Source: Thalassospira sp. MCCC 1A03138 (GTDB taxonomy: Bacteria > Pseudomonadota > Alphaproteobacteria > Rhodospirillales > Thalassospiraceae). From it: DNA of 64,000 nt. Shown one piece after another: positions 54,747 to 63,113 of this stretch. Position 1 is the first letter of the stretch, and the number at the start of each line of letters is the position of its first letter. Both the position numbers and the translations under genes were made by a program. Below the pieces are notes generated by a model that was not told where the DNA came from, ran no database searches, and saw nothing but the letters and a program-made list of their open reading frames with translations. The DNA lies in NCBI RefSeq assembly GCF_002115785.1, contig NZ_JFJY01000001.1, forward strand, positions 496,001 through 560,000. The letters are read 5' to 3'.

Positions 54747-55250
54747 TCAGTCGCGCGTCAAGGCGGCAATCATGGTTGCCGCAGCCGGCCATTTCGACGA
54801 AAGGTCCGCCCGTTTGCCCATCGCGAAATCGGCGAAATCAAAACCGGGTGCCACCGTACAGCCCAGAAGGGCAAATTTGCCACCTTGTTTCAGGCGCGCG
54901 CCCTGCCAGACATTTTTCGGCACGATCATTTGCGGTTTCTGCCCCGCCAGCAGGTCATTGCCGATTTCAACCAGCCGGTGGCTACCATCGGCATAAAGTT
55001 GGAGCTGTTCGACCGGATCGCCAAGGTAATGATGGAAAATCTCGTCACTGGTCAGGATATGCATGCCCGAAAAGGTATCAGGCGTCAGCAGGTAATAGAT
55101 CGCGGTCCCCGTTGATCGCACGCCAAGATACCGGTTGCCCGGATTGCAGGTTTCCAGCGCGCGGAATGTTTCGGCGTAAAAGCCGCCTTCGGGATGCGGT
55201 TGCAGGCCGAGTTTTTCGATCAATTGGTCGATGGTAATATCGCGGGACAT
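54747..55250 (-). CDS. Cupin_5 (DUF985) family protein
   Basis: 167 residues. It begins ITIDQLIEKLGLQPHPEGGFYAETFR, the hallmark start of the DUF985 cupins, and continues with TAIYYLLTPDTFSGMH, EIFHHYLGDPVEQLQLY and the C-terminal GCTVAPGFDFADFAMG. The metal-site histidines of the cupin barrel are in IFHHYLG. Function of the family is not known. A GGGAG ribosome site supports the start. Confidence 0.85.
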   Translation of the reverse strand: MSRDITIDQLIEKLGLQPHPEGGFYAETFRALETCNPGNRYLGVRSTGTAIYYLLTPDTFSGMHILTSDEIFHHYLGDPVEQLQLYADGSHRLVEIGNDLLAGQKPQMIVPKNVWQGARLKQGGKFALLGCTVAPGFDFADFAMGKRADLSSKWPAAATMIAALTRD

Positions 55251-55294
55251 GGCGCACTCCCTGCATGGGATGGATGATGGCCGACCATCATGAC

Positions 55295-55324
55295 AAAAAA
55301 GGGGAACGGTGCAAACCGTTCCCC
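55295..55324 (-). terminator. Terminator of the PCuAC operon
   Basis: On the minus strand GGGGAACGGT and ACCGTTCCCC form a perfect ten-pair stem with a four-base loop, followed by six T. It lies 31 bp past the copper chaperone stop. Confidence 0.9.
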
Positions 55325-55355
55325 CGTATAATTTGGATATATGCGAAACGAGGAC

Positions 55356-55862
55356 TTAGTGGCCCTTGTGTTCCTGATCGCCCATTTTCATGTCGCCGTG
55401 ATCCATACCGGCATCGCCGTGCGGGCCTTTGGACATTGATCCCATCACATCAATGGTCACCGGTATGTCGCCCGCCTTTTCAAAGGTGAGCGTTACGTCG
55501 ATTTTTTCACCTTCGACCAGCGGCTTGTGCAGGCCGATCAGCATGACGTGATAGCTGCCCGGTTTGAACATCAGTTCACCATGCATCGGCACATCGATCC
55601 CGCCTTCGACCGGGCGCATCTTCATGACGTTGTTTTCCATGATATGCGTGTGCAGTTCGGTTTTATCGGCCAGATCGGATTTCACCCCGACAATGCGATC
55701 CGCCATGCCGGTATTTTCGACCGTCAGGAAAGCCGCGCCATTTGGCACCTTGCCAAGCGACGCCTTGGCCCAGGCATCCTTGATTTCGATATCGGCGGCA
55801 AACGCCTGGGTCGCGGCAAACAGACCGGCCAGGGTCGCAATAACAGCAAACAGTTTTTTCAT
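55356..55862 (-). CDS. Periplasmic copper chaperone PCuAC
   Basis: 168 residues. The signal peptide (about 1-23, QAFA|ADIEIKDAW) sends it to the periplasm, where PCuAC proteins deliver Cu(I) to cytochrome oxidase. The metal motif H(M)x10Mx21HxM is present: a HTHIMENN histidine near 72, Met residues in MKMRPVEGG, and HVML near 105. The C-terminal tail is rich in His, Met and Asp (GDAGMDHGDMKMGDQEHKGH), a possible second copper-binding site. It follows a DUF2946-like gene on the same strand by 76 bp. Confidence 0.9.
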   Translation of the reverse strand: MKKLFAVIATLAGLFAATQAFAADIEIKDAWAKASLGKVPNGAAFLTVENTGMADRIVGVKSDLADKTELHTHIMENNVMKMRPVEGGIDVPMHGELMFKPGSYHVMLIGLHKPLVEGEKIDVTLTFEKAGDIPVTIDVMGSMSKGPHGDAGMDHGDMKMGDQEHKGH

Positions 55863-55938
55863 GATCTTTGTTTCCATCCTTGTCCGGTGTGGATTGGTTG
55901 CATCACACCGGTGATTTGATTTCGGGTGTATCGGGAAA

Positions 55939-56412
55939 TCAGATGGAATGCGGGGGTGCGCGGGAATAGCGCGTGCGCGGCACGGTGATCGTGGCGGCAA
56001 GCAGGCGGGCTTGCGCGTATTCGGCATCATGGATGAGTGAAACCGGCGCGCCAAACGGCACGTCCAGACTTGCCATCGCCCCATGATGGGACGCGCATAG
56101 CGAACAGAAACCATGACCGGCAGAATGCCCACCGGAATTTTGTGACGCGCCGTCAGGGCCGACGTCGCCAAACGATATGGCGCGCACCCCATCCGCCGTG
56201 CAGATGAAGATCAGATCGCCACCGGGGGCGGCATTGGCCCCGGTAATGGCGGTTAACCCGCCACCACTGGCACCGCCATACATCGCACTCACGAAACCCG
56301 ACTGCGTCACCCCGGTCATCAGGATGACGAATGCCAGCATCCAGACCCGCAGGAGTTTGCCCGCAGCCCGGATATTCATATGTGACAGCATCGGTTTGGT
56401 ACGAATACGCAT
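55939..56412 (-). CDS. DUF2946-like protein, probably copper-related
   Basis: 157 residues. A hydrophobic N-terminal segment (about 15-40) looks like a signal or anchor. Later it has GHGFCSLCASHHG (about 110-122), a Cys-x2-Cys with nearby histidines that matches the DUF2946 motif. Members lie beside copper genes in many proteobacteria. It sits directly upstream of the PCuAC gene. The first codon is uncertain: Met at 56412, 56391 or 56379 would all be in frame, and none has a clear ribosome site. Confidence 0.65.
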   Translation of the reverse strand: MRIRTKPMLSHMNIRAAGKLLRVWMLAFVILMTGVTQSGFVSAMYGGASGGGLTAITGANAAPGGDLIFICTADGVRAISFGDVGPDGASQNSGGHSAGHGFCSLCASHHGAMASLDVPFGAPVSLIHDAEYAQARLLAATITVPRTRYSRAPPHSI

Positions 56413-56532
56413 GGATTGGGTATGCCTGAATTTACCCCCCGCGACAATGAGATATATCATTGCCGCAGGGTGACAATTGGGGCACGATCACCGCCGAAAA
56501 AGCTGATCCAGGCTGATCGAAAGGATACGTTT

Positions 56533-57006
56533 TTGCCCTACGCGATGGCTGTTCCGATATCCCTGCCCCATCCTGCAATGGTCGATGCCGATTGGGCGGA
56601 CAGTTTTGCGATCACGATTGACGATCCCGACATCACCCCCGAACAAGCCGCGCAAAAGATCATGGATGGCCGGCCGGTCTGGATGGGGTATCTGCTGGCA
56701 CTACGTAACGCGATGGTCCGTCCGCTGGGGCTTAAAACCGCGCCCGAACCGGACGCCGATGTCATCGGCCTTTTCCCGGTGATTGAGCGCGGGGACGATT
56801 TCATCGTGCTGGGCATGGATGACAGGCATCTTGATTTTCGCCTGACGGTCGAGGTCGAAAAATTCCAGTGCGGGCAGACGGTGATCCGGTCCAGCACCCT
56901 GATCCGGCGGCATAATATGCTGGGCTGGATGTATCTTGGCACCATCATGCCGTTTCATAAGGCAATCGTTCCCGCAATGCTGAACGGGGCGTTTGCATCC
57001 CGATAG
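56533..57006 (+). CDS. DUF2867 family protein
   Basis: 157 residues with the TTG start at 56533, which has AAGGA seven bases upstream. An ATG at 56545 (MAVPISLPHP) is the other option. The central region ADWADSFAITIDDP and FDFRLTVEVEKF-like DFRLTVEVEKFQCGQTVIRSST, with HNMLGWMYLGTIMPFHKAIVP at the end, matches DUF2867, a family of unknown function with a SRPBCC-like fold. It stands alone, divergent from the copper genes, and converges on fumC. Confidence 0.78.
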   Translation: MPYAMAVPISLPHPAMVDADWADSFAITIDDPDITPEQAAQKIMDGRPVWMGYLLALRNAMVRPLGLKTAPEPDADVIGLFPVIERGDDFIVLGMDDRHLDFRLTVEVEKFQCGQTVIRSSTLIRRHNMLGWMYLGTIMPFHKAIVPAMLNGAFASR

Positions 57007-57018
57007 GCGGATAAATAA

Positions 57019-57040
57019 CGGGCCGGTCAAAACCGGCCCG
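57019..57040. terminator. Hairpin between DUF2867 and fumC
   Basis: CGGGCCGGT and ACCGGCCCG form a perfect nine-pair stem around CAAA, placed between two convergent genes. It lacks T runs, so it may end both transcripts only in part. Confidence 0.6.
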
Positions 57041-57055
57041 CATCATCACATCAAA

Positions 57056-58444
57056 TCAGATCATATCGCGTGCGCGAACCAGTTCATCGAACTTCGCCCC
57101 GTCAAGGAAGCCAAGCGCGATGGTTGCTTCCTTAAGGCTGCTGCGATCCTTGTGCGCCTTTTTGGCGACGGCGGCGGCATTGTCATAACCGATATGGGGT
57201 GCAAGAGCGGTCACCAGCATCAGGCTTTGTTCGACATAGTGATCGATTTTTTCCTGATCGGCTTCGAGGCCAACAACGCAGTTATCGGCAAAACTGACCG
57301 AGGCATCGGCAATCAGGCGGATCGATTGCAGCAGGTTATAAATGATCACCGGTTTGAACACGTTCAGATCCAGATGACCGTTTGAACCGCCGACAGTCAC
57401 AGCAACATGGTTGCCGATCACCTGTGCACAGACCATGGTCAGGGCTTCGGCCTGGGTCGGGTTGACCTTGCCCGGCATGATCGATGATCCCGGCTCGTTC
57501 GCGGGCAGGACCAGTTCACCAAGTCCGCAACGCGGACCAGACCCCAGCAGACGGATATCATTGCCAATCTTCATCAGCGACGTCGCCAGAACGTTCAGCA
57601 CACCCGACATCTCGACACAGGCATCATGGGCGGCAAGGGCTTCGAACTTGTTGGCCGCCGTTTCGAATTTAAGCCCCGTGATCGTCGAAACCTGTTTGGC
57701 AAATTCGACATCAAAGCCCTTTGGCGCATTCAGGCCGGTGCCAAGGGCAGTCCCACCCTGCGCCAGTTTGCGAAGCCGGACCAGCGCATCATCAATGCGA
57801 TCAAGGCCAAGCGCGATCTGGGCGGCGTAGCCCGAAAATTCCTGCCCCAGGGTCAGCGGCACCGCATCCTGCATGTGGGTGCGGCCTATTTTGACGATAT
57901 CGGCAAAGGCCTTGACCTTTGCATCTAGGGCACTTCGAAGATGGGCCAAGGCCGGTTTCAGGTTTTCTTCGATCTCGACCACGGCGGCGATATGCATGGC
58001 TGCCGGGAAACTGTCATTGGATGACTGGCCGCGATTGACATGATCGTTGGGATGAACCGGATCGCGTTTGCCCATCGGCTTGCCAAGGATTTCACAGGCC
58101 CGGTTGGCGATGACCTCGTTGGCATTCATGTTGGTCTGCGTACCACTGCCGGTCTGCCACACGACAAGCGGGAAGTGATCCAGCAGCTTGCCATCGGCGA
58201 CTTCGCGCGCGGCGGCCTCAATCGCCTCGGCAAGGTTGGCATCCAGATTGCCAAGGGCGGCATTGGCGCGTGCGGCAGCCAGTTTCTGTATCCCGAACGC
58301 CCGGATCAGGGCATCGGGCATGCGTTCGCCGCCAATGCGGAAATTCTGTTTTGATCGCTGGGTCTGCGCCCCCCAATACCGGTCCGCAGGCACATCGATG
58401 CTGCCCATGGTGTCCTGTTCGGTGCGGGTGGTCACTGGATTGGT
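57056..58444 (-). CDS. fumC: Class II fumarate hydratase
   Basis: Oxygen-stable TCA-cycle enzyme converting fumarate to malate. 462 residues from the GTG at 58444, preceded by GGAGG at nine bases. The family starts in the [21 protein letters not shown] region, and the signature [13 protein letters not shown] (about 320-332) carries the catalytic loop. [14 protein letters not shown], the active-site His and Ser stretch, is intact. A start further upstream would add residues not seen in the family. It follows a GlpR-type gene on the same strand by about 155 bp. Confidence 0.95.
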   Translation of the reverse strand, partial: TNPVTTRTEQDTMGSIDVPADRYWGAQTQRSKQNFRIGGERMPDALIRAFGIQKLAAARANAALGNLDANLAEAIEAAAREVADGKLLDHFPLVVWQTGSGTQTNMNANEVIANRACEILGKPMGKRDPVHPNDHVNRGQSSNDSFPAAMHIAAVVEIEENLKPALAHLRSALDAKVKAFADIVKIGRTHMQDAVPLTLGQEFSGYAAQIALGLDRIDDALVRLRKLAQGGTALGTGLNAPKGFDVEFAKQVSTITGLKFETAANKFEALAAHDACVEMSGVLNVLATSLMKIGNDIRLLGSGPRCGLGELVLPANEPGSSIMPGKVNPTQAEALTMVCAQVIGNHVAVTVGGSNGHLDLNVFKPVIIYNLLQSIRLIADASVSFADNCVVGLEADQEKIDHYVEQSLMLVTALAPHIGYDNAAAVAKKAHKDRSSLKEATIALGFLDGAKFDELVRARDMI

Positions 58445-58598
58445 CACGATAGAAATCCTCCGTGTCAGAAAACATACTGACCGGGGCGGGAACCCGGCTG
58501 GCAATTACGTTTTGCCGACCCCGAATATGGGCGCAAATGATCGTTCGCGCAAAGTCACTGTGTTGAAAAAATGCAGTTTTATCGTCAGCGATAAAATA

Positions 58599-59411
58599 TC
58601 AGCCGGCGATTGCCCCGTGATCTGCGGAAACGTTGTCCTGCCATGCGACAATCTGAACGCCGATGCGATCCAGATGGGACAGCAGTTTTTCAGGTGGCAA
58701 ACGATCCGTGATCACCCCGGTCAGGGCTTCAAGCGGTGCGATGTTTTCAAGGTAACGCTGATCAAACTTGGTGTGATCCACCATCAGCCAGGTTTCATCG
58801 GACCGTTCCATCATGGCGCGTTTGACCGCGACCGCACGACGGTTAACGTCACTGAACCCCTGCCATGCAACGCCCGATGCACCGATAAAGGCCTTGTTGG
58901 CGTGGAAACGACGCAGGAATTCGACAGTATCATTGCCGTAGACCGCATTTTCACGCGGATCGAACTGCCCCGGACACATGATGACATCGTCAATAACCGC
59001 CTGTTCGCCCATGCCATGCACCACCGCATAGCAATTGGTCAGAACCGTGCGCCGCAATGCGCCGGGGTTCTGGGCCATATAGGGGGCAAGCTGGCTGACG
59101 GTGGACCCGGCATCGATCATGATCACATCGCCCGGCCGGATCATATTGCCCGCCATGATGCCGATCCGTTCGAACCCGGCAACCGCGGTCATCTGGCGCT
59201 GGGCCAGATCGGGCTGATGGCCCATGGGCTGTGCGGACGCCCCGCCAAATTCACGTTTGATCAGGCCATCGTCACTTAGCGCGTCCAGATCACGGCGAAT
59301 TGTTTCAGTTGCCACATCGAATCGTTCCGCCAATGTGGCAACTCTCACATGCGGATGAATTTGCAGTTCCTGAAGAATGCGCTGCTGCCGTTCCTTTTTT
59401 CCGATACGCAA
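58599..59411 (-). CDS. DeoR/GlpR-family transcriptional regulator
   Basis: 270 residues. The N-terminal winged helix (about 5-60) has KKERQQRILQELQIH and ATETIRRDLDALSDDGLIKREFGGA, the DeoR signature. The C-terminal sugar-phosphate sensor (about 75-250) has the DAGSTVSQLAPYM and TNCYAVVHGM segments, a DeoRC pattern. It is divergent from the Phn transporter-glpD operon. Control by glycerol-3-phosphate or a similar phosphorylated ligand is inferred from the family and from glpD downstream. Confidence 0.88.
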   Translation of the reverse strand: MRIGKKERQQRILQELQIHPHVRVATLAERFDVATETIRRDLDALSDDGLIKREFGGASAQPMGHQPDLAQRQMTAVAGFERIGIMAGNMIRPGDVIMIDAGSTVSQLAPYMAQNPGALRRTVLTNCYAVVHGMGEQAVIDDVIMCPGQFDPRENAVYGNDTVEFLRRFHANKAFIGASGVAWQGFSDVNRRAVAVKRAMMERSDETWLMVDHTKFDQRYLENIAPLEALTGVITDRLPPEKLLSHLDRIGVQIVAWQDNVSADHGAIAG

Positions 59412-59474
59412 AGAGCCTCTCTCCCCTGAATAGCCTAGCCCGCACCACTTTTGGATAAGGTTAGCAGTTATTTT

Positions 59475-59491
59475 TGTAACTGATTGTTACA
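59475..59491. promoter_or_regulatory. Operator-like dyad between regulator and transporter operon
   Basis: TGTAAC (59475-59480), TGATT, GTTACA (59486-59491) is a perfect 6-bp inverted repeat in the divergent intergenic region. It is a candidate site for the adjacent DeoR/GlpR regulator. Confidence 0.5.
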
Positions 59492-59524
59492 GTTTTATGT
59501 TGCTTTTCAAACTTTTTGCCACTT

Positions 59525-59530
59525 TATAAT
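59525..59530 (+). promoter_or_regulatory. -10 box TATAAT for the Phn operon
   Basis: A perfect TATAAT 87 bp upstream of the phnD start. The best -35 candidates (TTGCTT 59500-59505 at 19 bp, TTTCAA 59504-59509 at 15 bp) are poorly spaced, which fits a regulated promoter. Confidence 0.5.
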
Positions 59531-59616
59531 GTTGATAAAAGCAACAACAAAAACAACAAAACCACATTTAAAACCGGCATTAAGCCCGCGTTTACAGGGA
59601 AGAAAGGTTCTGTCTC

Positions 59617-60618
59617 ATGTTTTCACATGCGAAAAAAATGGACATTTTGAAAGTTTCTACGCTGCTTGCCGCCATCGGCATGATGAGCTTTGGCAGCAGC
59701 ACGGCATTTGCACAGGCCGATGATTGCATCGCACGTGGCGATCTTGATCAGATGTATTGCGACATGGATGGCGATCTGGTTGCCGATGCACCGCCCGCCG
59801 ATCAGCAGGTTGACCCGGACACCCTCGTGTTTGCCTATACCCCGGTCGAAGACCCGGCGGTTTATGCCGATATCTGGCAGCCGTTCCTTGAACATCTTGA
59901 AAAAGTGACCGGCAAGGATGTCCACTTCTTTGCGGTTCAGTCGAACTCGGCCGAAGTCGAAGCCATGCGCAGCGGCCGTCTGCACGTTGCCGGTTTCTCG
60001 ACCGGTCCGACCCCGTTTGCGGTCAACCTTGCCGGTGCGGTTCCGTTCGCATTGATGGGTGGCGATGATGGCCGTTTCGGTTACACGCTGCAGCTTTATA
60101 CCCGCGTTGACAGCGGCATCGACAAGATCGAGGACCTGAAGGGCAAGCGCGTTGCGCACACCTCGCCGACCTCGAACTCGGGCAACCTTGCACCGCGCGC
60201 ACTGCTTCCGGGTCAGGGCATCGTTCCGGAACAGGATTACGAAGTCGTCTATTCCGGTTCGCATGATCAGTCGATCCTTGGCGTTGTTGCCGGTGACTAT
60301 GACGCAGCCCCGGTTGCATCCGAAGTCGTCGAACGTATGGTCCAGCGCGACCTTTATGATCCGAACGAAGTCAAAATCATCTATGAAAGCAAGCCTTTCC
60401 CGACCACTTCGTTCAACTATGCCTATAACCTGAAGCCGGAACTGATCGAAAAGATCAAGGAAGCCTTCTTTACCTTCGACATGAAGGGCACCGCCCTTGG
60501 CGAAGAATTCAAAGGCGTATCGAAATTCGTTCCTGTCACCTACCAGAAAGACTGGGACGTTATTCGTGAAATCCAGGCTGCCAACGGCGTGAAATACACC
60601 CCGGACAACCTGAAGTAA
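59617..60618 (+). CDS. Phosphonate-type ABC transporter substrate-binding protein (PhnD family)
   Basis: 333 residues. The signal peptide (about 1-33, AFAQ|ADDC) sends it to the periplasm. The mature part has FAYTPVEDPAVYADIWQPFL, GRLHVAGFSTGPTPFAVN, and GKRVAHTSPTSNSGNLAPRALL, the conserved phosphate/phosphonate-binding (TSxS-type) loop. The ABC SBP family covers phosphonate, phosphite and related ligands. AAGAAAGG precedes the ATG at 59617. It is first in an operon with phnC, two phnE and glpD, which argues for a glycerol-phosphonate or phosphoglycerol-type substrate rather than a simple phosphonate. Confidence 0.88.
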   Translation: MFSHAKKMDILKVSTLLAAIGMMSFGSSTAFAQADDCIARGDLDQMYCDMDGDLVADAPPADQQVDPDTLVFAYTPVEDPAVYADIWQPFLEHLEKVTGKDVHFFAVQSNSAEVEAMRSGRLHVAGFSTGPTPFAVNLAGAVPFALMGGDDGRFGYTLQLYTRVDSGIDKIEDLKGKRVAHTSPTSNSGNLAPRALLPGQGIVPEQDYEVVYSGSHDQSILGVVAGDYDAAPVASEVVERMVQRDLYDPNEVKIIYESKPFPTTSFNYAYNLKPELIEKIKEAFFTFDMKGTALGEEFKGVSKFVPVTYQKDWDVIREIQAANGVKYTPDNLK

Positions 60619-60640
60619 TCCCTTCTTTCAAACTGCTTCT

Positions 60641-60675
60641 GCCGGGATCGGTTTTCGATCCCGGTAGTCTTTTTT
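60641..60675 (+). terminator. Intra-operon attenuator between phnD and phnC
   Basis: CCGGGATCG (60642-60650) and CGATCCCGG (60656-60664) make a perfect nine-pair stem around GTTTT, followed by TAGTCTTTTTT. This looks like a real terminator, so readthrough likely sets the expression of the remaining operon below that of the binding protein. Confidence 0.8.
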
Positions 60676-60687
60676 CAAGGTATCGTG

Positions 60688-61485
60688 ATGCTGCGTATCA
60701 AAGATCTGGTCAAACGCTATGGCAAGGATGAGGCTGTTCTGAAGGACCTGAACCTTGAGGTTCCCGGCGAAAGCGTCGTTGCCATCATTGGGGCATCGGG
60801 TGCTGGTAAAAGCACGCTTTTGCGCTGTATTAACCGTCTGGTCGAACCGACATCTGGCTCAATTGACCTTAACGGCACCGAACTGACGACTTTGTCGGGT
60901 GGCGATCTGCGTCTGGCGCGTCGCCGTATCGGCATGATTTTTCAGGGTTTCAACCTGATCAACCGTTTGACGGTTATGGAAAATGTTCTGTCGGGACGGT
61001 TGGGATATGTTCCGGCCTGGCGCGCCATGACCCGCAATTTCCCCCAAAGCGACATTGATCGTGCGTTTCAATTGATGGAACGTGTCGGTATTGCCCATTA
61101 TGCCAACAAACGCGCCGATGAATTATCGGGTGGCGAACGCCAGCGTGTCGGCGTGGTTCGCGCCCTGATGCAGGAACCCGAAATCCTGCTGGCCGATGAA
61201 CCGACGGCGTCGCTTGATCCCAAAACATCCCGACAGATCATGGAATTGCTACGCGCACTGGCATCCGAGCTGCACCTGCCGGTTCTGATCAATATCCACA
61301 ATGTCACCGAGGCCAAGGAATATACCCAGCGCATCGTCGGCATGCGGTTTGGTCGCATCATCTTTGACAGTGTGCCGACGGATCTTACCCAGGATGCCAT
61401 GGATGAAATCTATGCCGGGGTTCCGGCAGAAGAACGTGGCGAAACCGGCGATCCGGAATCCCTGCGCGAGGTTGTATCGCAATGA
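60688..61485 (+). CDS. phnC: Phosphonate-type ABC transporter ATPase (PhnC family)
   Basis: 265 residues from the ATG at 60688 (AAGG seven bases upstream; a GTG one codon earlier is closer to the ribosome site). Walker A GASGAGKSTLLRC, Q loop MIFQGFNLI, signature ELSGGERQRVGVVRAL, Walker B ILLADEPTASLDP, H loop INIHNVTEA. Matches PhnC throughout. Its stop overlaps the following permease start as ATGA. Confidence 0.93.
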   Translation: MLRIKDLVKRYGKDEAVLKDLNLEVPGESVVAIIGASGAGKSTLLRCINRLVEPTSGSIDLNGTELTTLSGGDLRLARRRIGMIFQGFNLINRLTVMENVLSGRLGYVPAWRAMTRNFPQSDIDRAFQLMERVGIAHYANKRADELSGGERQRVGVVRALMQEPEILLADEPTASLDPKTSRQIMELLRALASELHLPVLINIHNVTEAKEYTQRIVGMRFGRIIFDSVPTDLTQDAMDEIYAGVPAEERGETGDPESLREVVSQ

Positions 61486-62294
61486 CCAGTTCCGTTGAAA
61501 AAACAACGGGCCATCGCACATGGAAGAAGCCGCCCTTTATCGCCAATCCGGCGATACGCTGGGCGATCATCCTTGGCGTATTGGCCTATGTCGTGTGGGC
61601 GGTCACCAGCCTGCCCTTTAACTGGGAACGTATTCAGGAAGGCATTCCGCGCGCCATCCGTATTTTCAAGGGCGCTTTCCCGCCGGACATGATCCGGGGT
61701 GAACTGGTGCTGCAGGGCTTTCTTGAAAGCATCAAGATCGCCATCGTTGCAACCCTTGCCGGTGTGATGCTCAGCGTGCCGATTGCCTTTGCCGCCGCAT
61801 CCAATATTGCGCCCAAATGGCTTTATAACGTCGGGCGTGGCATTATCATTATCGCGCGCAGTTTCCATCCGGTGATCGTTGCCATCCTGTTCGTCAAGGC
61901 GGTCGGTTTTGGTCCGCTGGCGGGGATTCTGACCCTGACGATCTATTCCATCGGTTTCGTTGCCAAAATGCTGGCCGAACGGATCGAGGAAATCGACTGG
62001 GGCCAGGTCGAAGCCATCCGGGCGGCCGGGGGCGGGACATTCATCACCATGCTTTATGCCGTGATCCCGCAAATCATGCCCCGCCAGATCGGTCTTTCGA
62101 TCTATCAGCTTGACAGCAATCTGCGCGCGTCTGCCGTGGTCGGCATTGTTGGCGCGGGCGGGATCGGATCGACCCTGATGAATGCGTTTCGGCGCTATGA
62201 CTATGACTTCGCGCTTGCGATCACGCTTTGCATCATCGGCGTCATCCTGATCAGCGAAGCCATAAGCGGCCGGATCCGGAGGAACATATGGTAA
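61482..62294 (+). CDS. phnE: Phosphonate-type ABC transporter permease, first PhnE
   Basis: 270 residues with about five hydrophobic segments. FARSFHPVIVAILFVKAVGFGPLAGIL and RIEEIDWGQVEAIRAAGGGTF match the PhnE core, the latter being the EAA coupling loop. Start overlaps phnC and end overlaps the second permease. A pair of non-identical PhnE subunits forms the membrane channel. Confidence 0.92.
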   Translation: MTSSVEKTTGHRTWKKPPFIANPAIRWAIILGVLAYVVWAVTSLPFNWERIQEGIPRAIRIFKGAFPPDMIRGELVLQGFLESIKIAIVATLAGVMLSVPIAFAAASNIAPKWLYNVGRGIIIIARSFHPVIVAILFVKAVGFGPLAGILTLTIYSIGFVAKMLAERIEEIDWGQVEAIRAAGGGTFITMLYAVIPQIMPRQIGLSIYQLDSNLRASAVVGIVGAGGIGSTLMNAFRRYDYDFALAITLCIIGVILISEAISGRIRRNIW

Positions 62295-63112
62295 CGACAA
62301 CACAAAACACCGGACCGGACGCCATCGCCGAACGCGAATGGTCACGCTATACCCCCAAACAACGCTGGCTGCGCTTCGCCATGTATGGCGGCGTGGTTCT
62401 GGCAACGGTCTGGTCGCTTTCGACGATCAACATCATCTGGCCGTGGCTTTGGGATGCCCCGAAACAGATGGGCGATCTTTTTTCGCGCATGTATCCGCCG
62501 TCCCTCAATGATTGGGAAATGATCGCAATCACGTTGCTTGAAACCGTCAATATTGCGACGATTGCAACCTTCTTTGCGGTATTCCTTTCATTGCCGATTG
62601 CCCTGATCGCGGCCCAGAACACCACGCCCAACAAGCTGACGCTTTGGATTGGCCGGTTCATTCTGGTGTCGTCGCGGTCGGTCAATACCATCATCTGGGC
62701 GCTGCTATTTGTTGCGATTTTCGGCCCCGGCGTGATGGCCGGTATTCTGGCGATTATTTTCCGTTCGATCGGTTTTATCGGCAAATTGCTGGGCGAGGCG
62801 ATCGAGGAGATCGACCGGGCCCCGATCGAGGCGCTTGAGTCCGTCGGTGCATCGCGGTTCAAAATCCTGATTTACGGGGTTGTGCCACAGGTCATGCCGA
62901 CTTTCTTTGCGGTCTCGATCCTGCGTTGGGACATCAATCTGCGTGAAAGTACGGTTCTGGGTCTGGTTGGGGCTGGCGGGATCGGTATCGTCCTGCAAGG
63001 CGCGATTGACACCTTTGCCTGGCAGACGGTTGCCACCATTCTTCTGGCGATCATCGGTCTTGTGATCGTGGGCGAGGCCCTGGCGGCCTGGCTGCGCAAA
63101 AAGGTGATCTGA
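62288..63112 (+). CDS. phnE: Phosphonate-type ABC transporter permease, second PhnE
   Basis: 274 residues from the ATG at 62288, preceded by GGAGGAAC and overlapping the first permease by 7 bp. Segments such as SSRSVNTIIWALLFVAIFGPGVMAGIL and EAIEEIDRAPIEALESVGAS repeat the PhnE pattern. The protein differs clearly from the upstream paralogue in the first 60 residues. It is one base from the glpD start. Confidence 0.92.
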   Translation: MVTTTQNTGPDAIAEREWSRYTPKQRWLRFAMYGGVVLATVWSLSTINIIWPWLWDAPKQMGDLFSRMYPPSLNDWEMIAITLLETVNIATIATFFAVFLSLPIALIAAQNTTPNKLTLWIGRFILVSSRSVNTIIWALLFVAIFGPGVMAGILAIIFRSIGFIGKLLGEAIEEIDRAPIEALESVGASRFKILIYGVVPQVMPTFFAVSILRWDINLRESTVLGLVGAGGIGIVLQGAIDTFAWQTVATILLAIIGLVIVGEALAAWLRKKVI

Positions 63113-63113
63113 C

